Below, one piece after another: positions 6,432 through 7,941 of a DNA stretch of 7,941 nucleotides (its first letter is position 1; every line of letters starts with the position of its first letter). This DNA is from Nitrospirales bacterium (lineage in GTDB: Bacteria > Nitrospirota > Nitrospiria > Nitrospirales > UBA8639): the NCBI GenBank assembly GCA_021604265.1, contig BQIY01000080.1, forward strand, positions 1 through 7,941. Direction: 5' to 3'. A program made the translations under genes and the position numbers. Under the pieces are notes generated by a model that saw nothing but the letters and a program-made list of their open reading frames with translations, searched no databases and was not told where the DNA came from.

Positions 6432-7043
6432 ATGACCCACGATCTATCCATTTTTCGTCTTCTTGTCCTCGCCGTTCCGCTTGTCTTTGTGAGTGCTCTT
6501 CCGCAGGCTGCTGCACAACCCTCTGAAATGTCCGCTGGTGTTTCTCCTCGAATTGTTGCCGATTATCTCCATGCAGTGATTCAGGCAGACAGAACACTCT
6601 ATGCCACGCATGTTGTTTCCCGCATGCAAGACACGGGAACAGTACTGGCCTCAGAAGGGTGGAAGAAACGGGGGACGCTACCCCTTCCTGCTCAAATGCT
6701 CTTGTTGTCGGGGCTTGAAGTGAAGGAGCAGGGGTTTGGTCTGCAGTTTCGCCTGGCAAGCTTATGGCCGATTTATGAGCGAAATGGTCCGACGACAGAC
6801 TTTGAGACAAAAGGACTCGAAGCCGTCGTCAAGGACCCGAATCAACCGTATACAGGAGTCATCAAGCGAGGAGAGAAAGAATATTTTAAGGCCATTTATG
6901 CTGACAAAGCTGTTTCGAAGGCCTGTGCAAATTGCCATAACGCGCATATTCTTAGTGCGAAGCGTGATCACAAGCTTGGTGATGTGATGGGCGGGATTAT
7001 TATTTCGTTTCCTCTCGGGGAGGACACCACTCGTACGCCGTAG
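6432..7043 (+). CDS. Exported monohaem c-type protein, Tll0287-like (DUF3365) domain
   Basis: The 203-residue product has a signal peptide ending at about AAA-Q (residue 28) and one haem c attachment motif, C165-A-N-C168-H169, near the C-terminus. The layout, an N-terminal helix with a D-R-x-L-Y-x3-V-V pattern (53-62), a LASLWPIYERNGP-type core and a late CxxCH followed by LGDVMGGIIISFPL, fits the Tll0287-like haem-binding (DUF3365) family, a PAS-like fold used in periplasmic haem proteins and sensor ectodomains. There is no transmembrane segment after the signal peptide and no kinase domain, so it is a soluble periplasmic protein. C165 and C168 are its only cysteines, so the sixth haem ligand cannot be a thiolate; H47, H60 and M65 are candidates. 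AAAGGAG (6417-6423) eight bases upstream supports the ATG. Redox sensing or electron transfer with the neighbouring copper proteins is inferred. Confidence 0.82.
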   Translation: MTHDLSIFRLLVLAVPLVFVSALPQAAAQPSEMSAGVSPRIVADYLHAVIQADRTLYATHVVSRMQDTGTVLASEGWKKRGTLPLPAQMLLLSGLEVKEQGFGLQFRLASLWPIYERNGPTTDFETKGLEAVVKDPNQPYTGVIKRGEKEYFKAIYADKAVSKACANCHNAHILSAKRDHKLGDVMGGIIISFPLGEDTTRTP

Positions 7044-7099
7044 AGGTCGGCGAGCCAAAATCCTCCTGGCCAAGGTTACGATTCCTTCGGTTGAGCGGG

Positions 7100-7133
7100 G
7101 CGAGGCTCGATGATCTGGATCATCGAGCCTCGC
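7100..7133 (+). terminator. Intrinsic terminator after the monohaem protein gene
   Basis: CGAGGCTCGATGA (7101-7113) pairs perfectly with TCATCGAGCCTCG (7120-7132), extended by G7100-C7133 and inward by T7114-A7119, giving a stem of at least 14 bp with a tiny loop. The following tract (TGCTCTTTCTTCC) is T-rich but interrupted, so termination may be less tight than after gene 1. It stands 57 bases after the stop codon of gene 3 and closes the gene 2-gene 3 block. Confidence 0.8.
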
Positions 7134-7663
7134 TGCTCTTTCTTCCTATTACGTTGGCGTGCTGAGACTGGCGCGCATCTTCAATCATTTCTCCATTTGT
7201 ATCAATATTCAGACACATTGTGAACGAGTGAATTCTTCTTTCCGCGTGCTTGGAGATGCGAAAGAAGATGTGTTTCGTTCTACCGTGCGGGTGTGCACTT
7301 TTTGCTTTGAATGCGGCTCCTCTTGATGCCCTTCCTCCTCTCATCTTTGTCTCATTTCTCCAACCGCAGATAGGAATTTTTAGCCGTCAACTCCGGTCGT
7401 TTTGTGGATATTTATACTTAGGTATATATTGAGTGTTCTGGCTTGTGTCCTGAAATTCTCAAGGAATCAGCACGAAGCTCCGAAAATTGACAACAAGAGG
7501 AAAATTTCAGATTTATGCTGAAGAAATAAACAACATGTCGCAGTAAAACTAGACTGTCTCGACAACCGCGTTATCCCATGATCCCCTCTTAATTTTGCGT
7601 GGAGTGGATGCGAACTGCTTAGAGACGTATTCAGACATCGAAGCGACACAGTAAGGAGGCTTC
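7134..7663. other. Long non-coding interval upstream of the partial porin-like gene
   Basis: I see no convincing gene in these 530 bases. Short open frames exist on both strands (for example a TTG-started frame at 7250-7432), but none has a well-placed ribosome binding site or a recognisable protein. The interval holds two weak promoter candidates (7402-7430 and around 7487), a 10-bp direct repeat TATTCAGACA at 7206-7215 and 7628-7637, and a small palindrome AGAC-T-GTCT (7551-7559). It may contain a long leader or regulatory sites for gene 4. Confidence 0.6.
7402..7430 (+). promoter_or_regulatory. Weak candidate sigma-70 promoter upstream of gene 4
   Basis: TTGTGG (7402-7407) and TATATT (7425-7430) are separated by 17 bases in an AT-rich patch; the -10 matches five of six bases and the -35 only three of six. 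It would give a leader of more than 200 bases. A perfect -35 TTGACA at 7487-7492 is an alternative, but no good -10 follows at 16-18 bases. I cannot choose between them from sequence. Confidence 0.3.
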
Positions 7664-7941
7664 ATGAGAAAAATGAGCATGCGTTTGTTGATGAAATGTA
7701 TCGGTGTGGTCTTATGTTGCGGAGTTGTAGCGTATCCAGGAGCTAGTGTGGCTGCAGAGCAAACCGTTGATGAACGTCTGCAGCAACTTGAACAACGGTT
7801 AGAGCTGTTGCGGAAGCAATCGGAACAGGGCAAAAGCTTGGATGCCGCAACGGTGGATGAACGGTTGGAAAGGTTGGAGAGCCGTCAATCACCGTGGGTG
7901 AATGAAGAATCCGGCAACATGGTATTTTTTCGAGGTGGCAG
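7664..7941 (+). CDS. Start of a coiled-coil outer-membrane protein, probable porin (3' truncated by window)
   Basis: The frame is open to the window end (92 full codons). AAGGAGG at 7653-7659 lies four bases before the ATG at 7664; an in-frame ATG at 7673 is possible but leaves a long 13-base spacing. Residues 1-31 form a signal peptide (cleavage near VAA-EQ). Residues 32-75 are a predicted coiled coil with a duplicated TVDERL-x2-LE-x-R motif (34-45 and 63-74). After a short linker, NMVFFRGG (85-92) looks like the first strand of a beta-barrel, as in porin-type proteins where a coiled coil precedes the barrel. No CxxCH haem motif occurs in the visible part, which argues against a Cyc2-like cytochrome-porin. 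Product class is inferred from a short N-terminal piece; another outer-membrane protein family is possible. Confidence 0.6.
   Translation, partial: MRKMSMRLLMKCIGVVLCCGVVAYPGASVAAEQTVDERLQQLEQRLELLRKQSEQGKSLDAATVDERLERLESRQSPWVNEESGNMVFFRGG

Noticed and set aside
7250..7432. 60-codon hydrophobic frame with a TTG start in the long intergenic region
   Set aside because: Composition looks like chance, there is no well-spaced ribosome binding site, and it resembles no known small protein.
7664..7941. Gene 4 as a Cyc2-like fused cytochrome-porin
   Set aside because: The visible N-terminus after the signal peptide has no CxxCH haem motif; CC at residues 18-19 lies within the signal peptide.

Overview
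The window (about 50% GC by eye) comes from a Gram-negative bacterium. It holds three complete genes and one partial gene, all on the + strand, and every product appears to be exported by a Sec-type signal peptide. The kind of organism is a guess: a giant multicopper oxidase beside a cupredoxin/carboxypeptidase-regulatory protein, a Tll0287-like monohaem protein and a coiled-coil outer-membrane protein is a mix I associate with chemolithotrophic lineages such as Nitrospirota. No taxonomic marker is present, so this stays an inference.

Layout. Bases 1-267 are a regulatory leader: a good sigma-54 type -24/-12 promoter (23-39), then a predicted branched RNA structure (52-128) whose apical loop carries a 9-base sequence exactly complementary to the Shine-Dalgarno region of the first gene. 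Gene 1 (268-5175) encodes a 1635-residue multicopper oxidase made of three tandem two-cupredoxin units. It ends at a very strong intrinsic terminator (5298-5329). A sigma-70-like promoter follows, then gene 2 (5402-6313), an amicyanin-like type 1 copper domain fused to a carboxypeptidase-regulatory-like domain. After 118 bases comes gene 3 (6432-7043), a monohaem c-type protein of the Tll0287-like/DUF3365 type, closed by a second hairpin terminator (7100-7133). About 530 bases of non-coding DNA with weak promoter candidates precede gene 4 (7664 to the window end), a signal peptide plus coiled coil that looks like the start of an outer-membrane porin.

How they may work together. The oxidase keeps a full copper set (one type 1 site and eight trinuclear-cluster histidines), but the ligand motifs occur in the order L3-L4-L1-L2, the reverse of laccase. 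Modelled on ceruloplasmin, the active site would sit at the D2/D3 interface rather than D6/D1; units 2b and 3 have lost their copper ligands. Six-domain oxidases include metal oxidases (ceruloplasmin for iron, MnxG for manganese). With a small blue-copper-type protein, a c-type haem protein and a possible porin nearby, the locus is best read as a candidate extracytoplasmic metal-oxidation or electron-transfer module. The substrate cannot be told from sequence.

The most novel points are the permuted, triplicated oxidase, an extra beta-rich module inserted inside its active cupredoxin, and the sigma-54 promoter coupled to a structured leader with an anti-Shine-Dalgarno loop.
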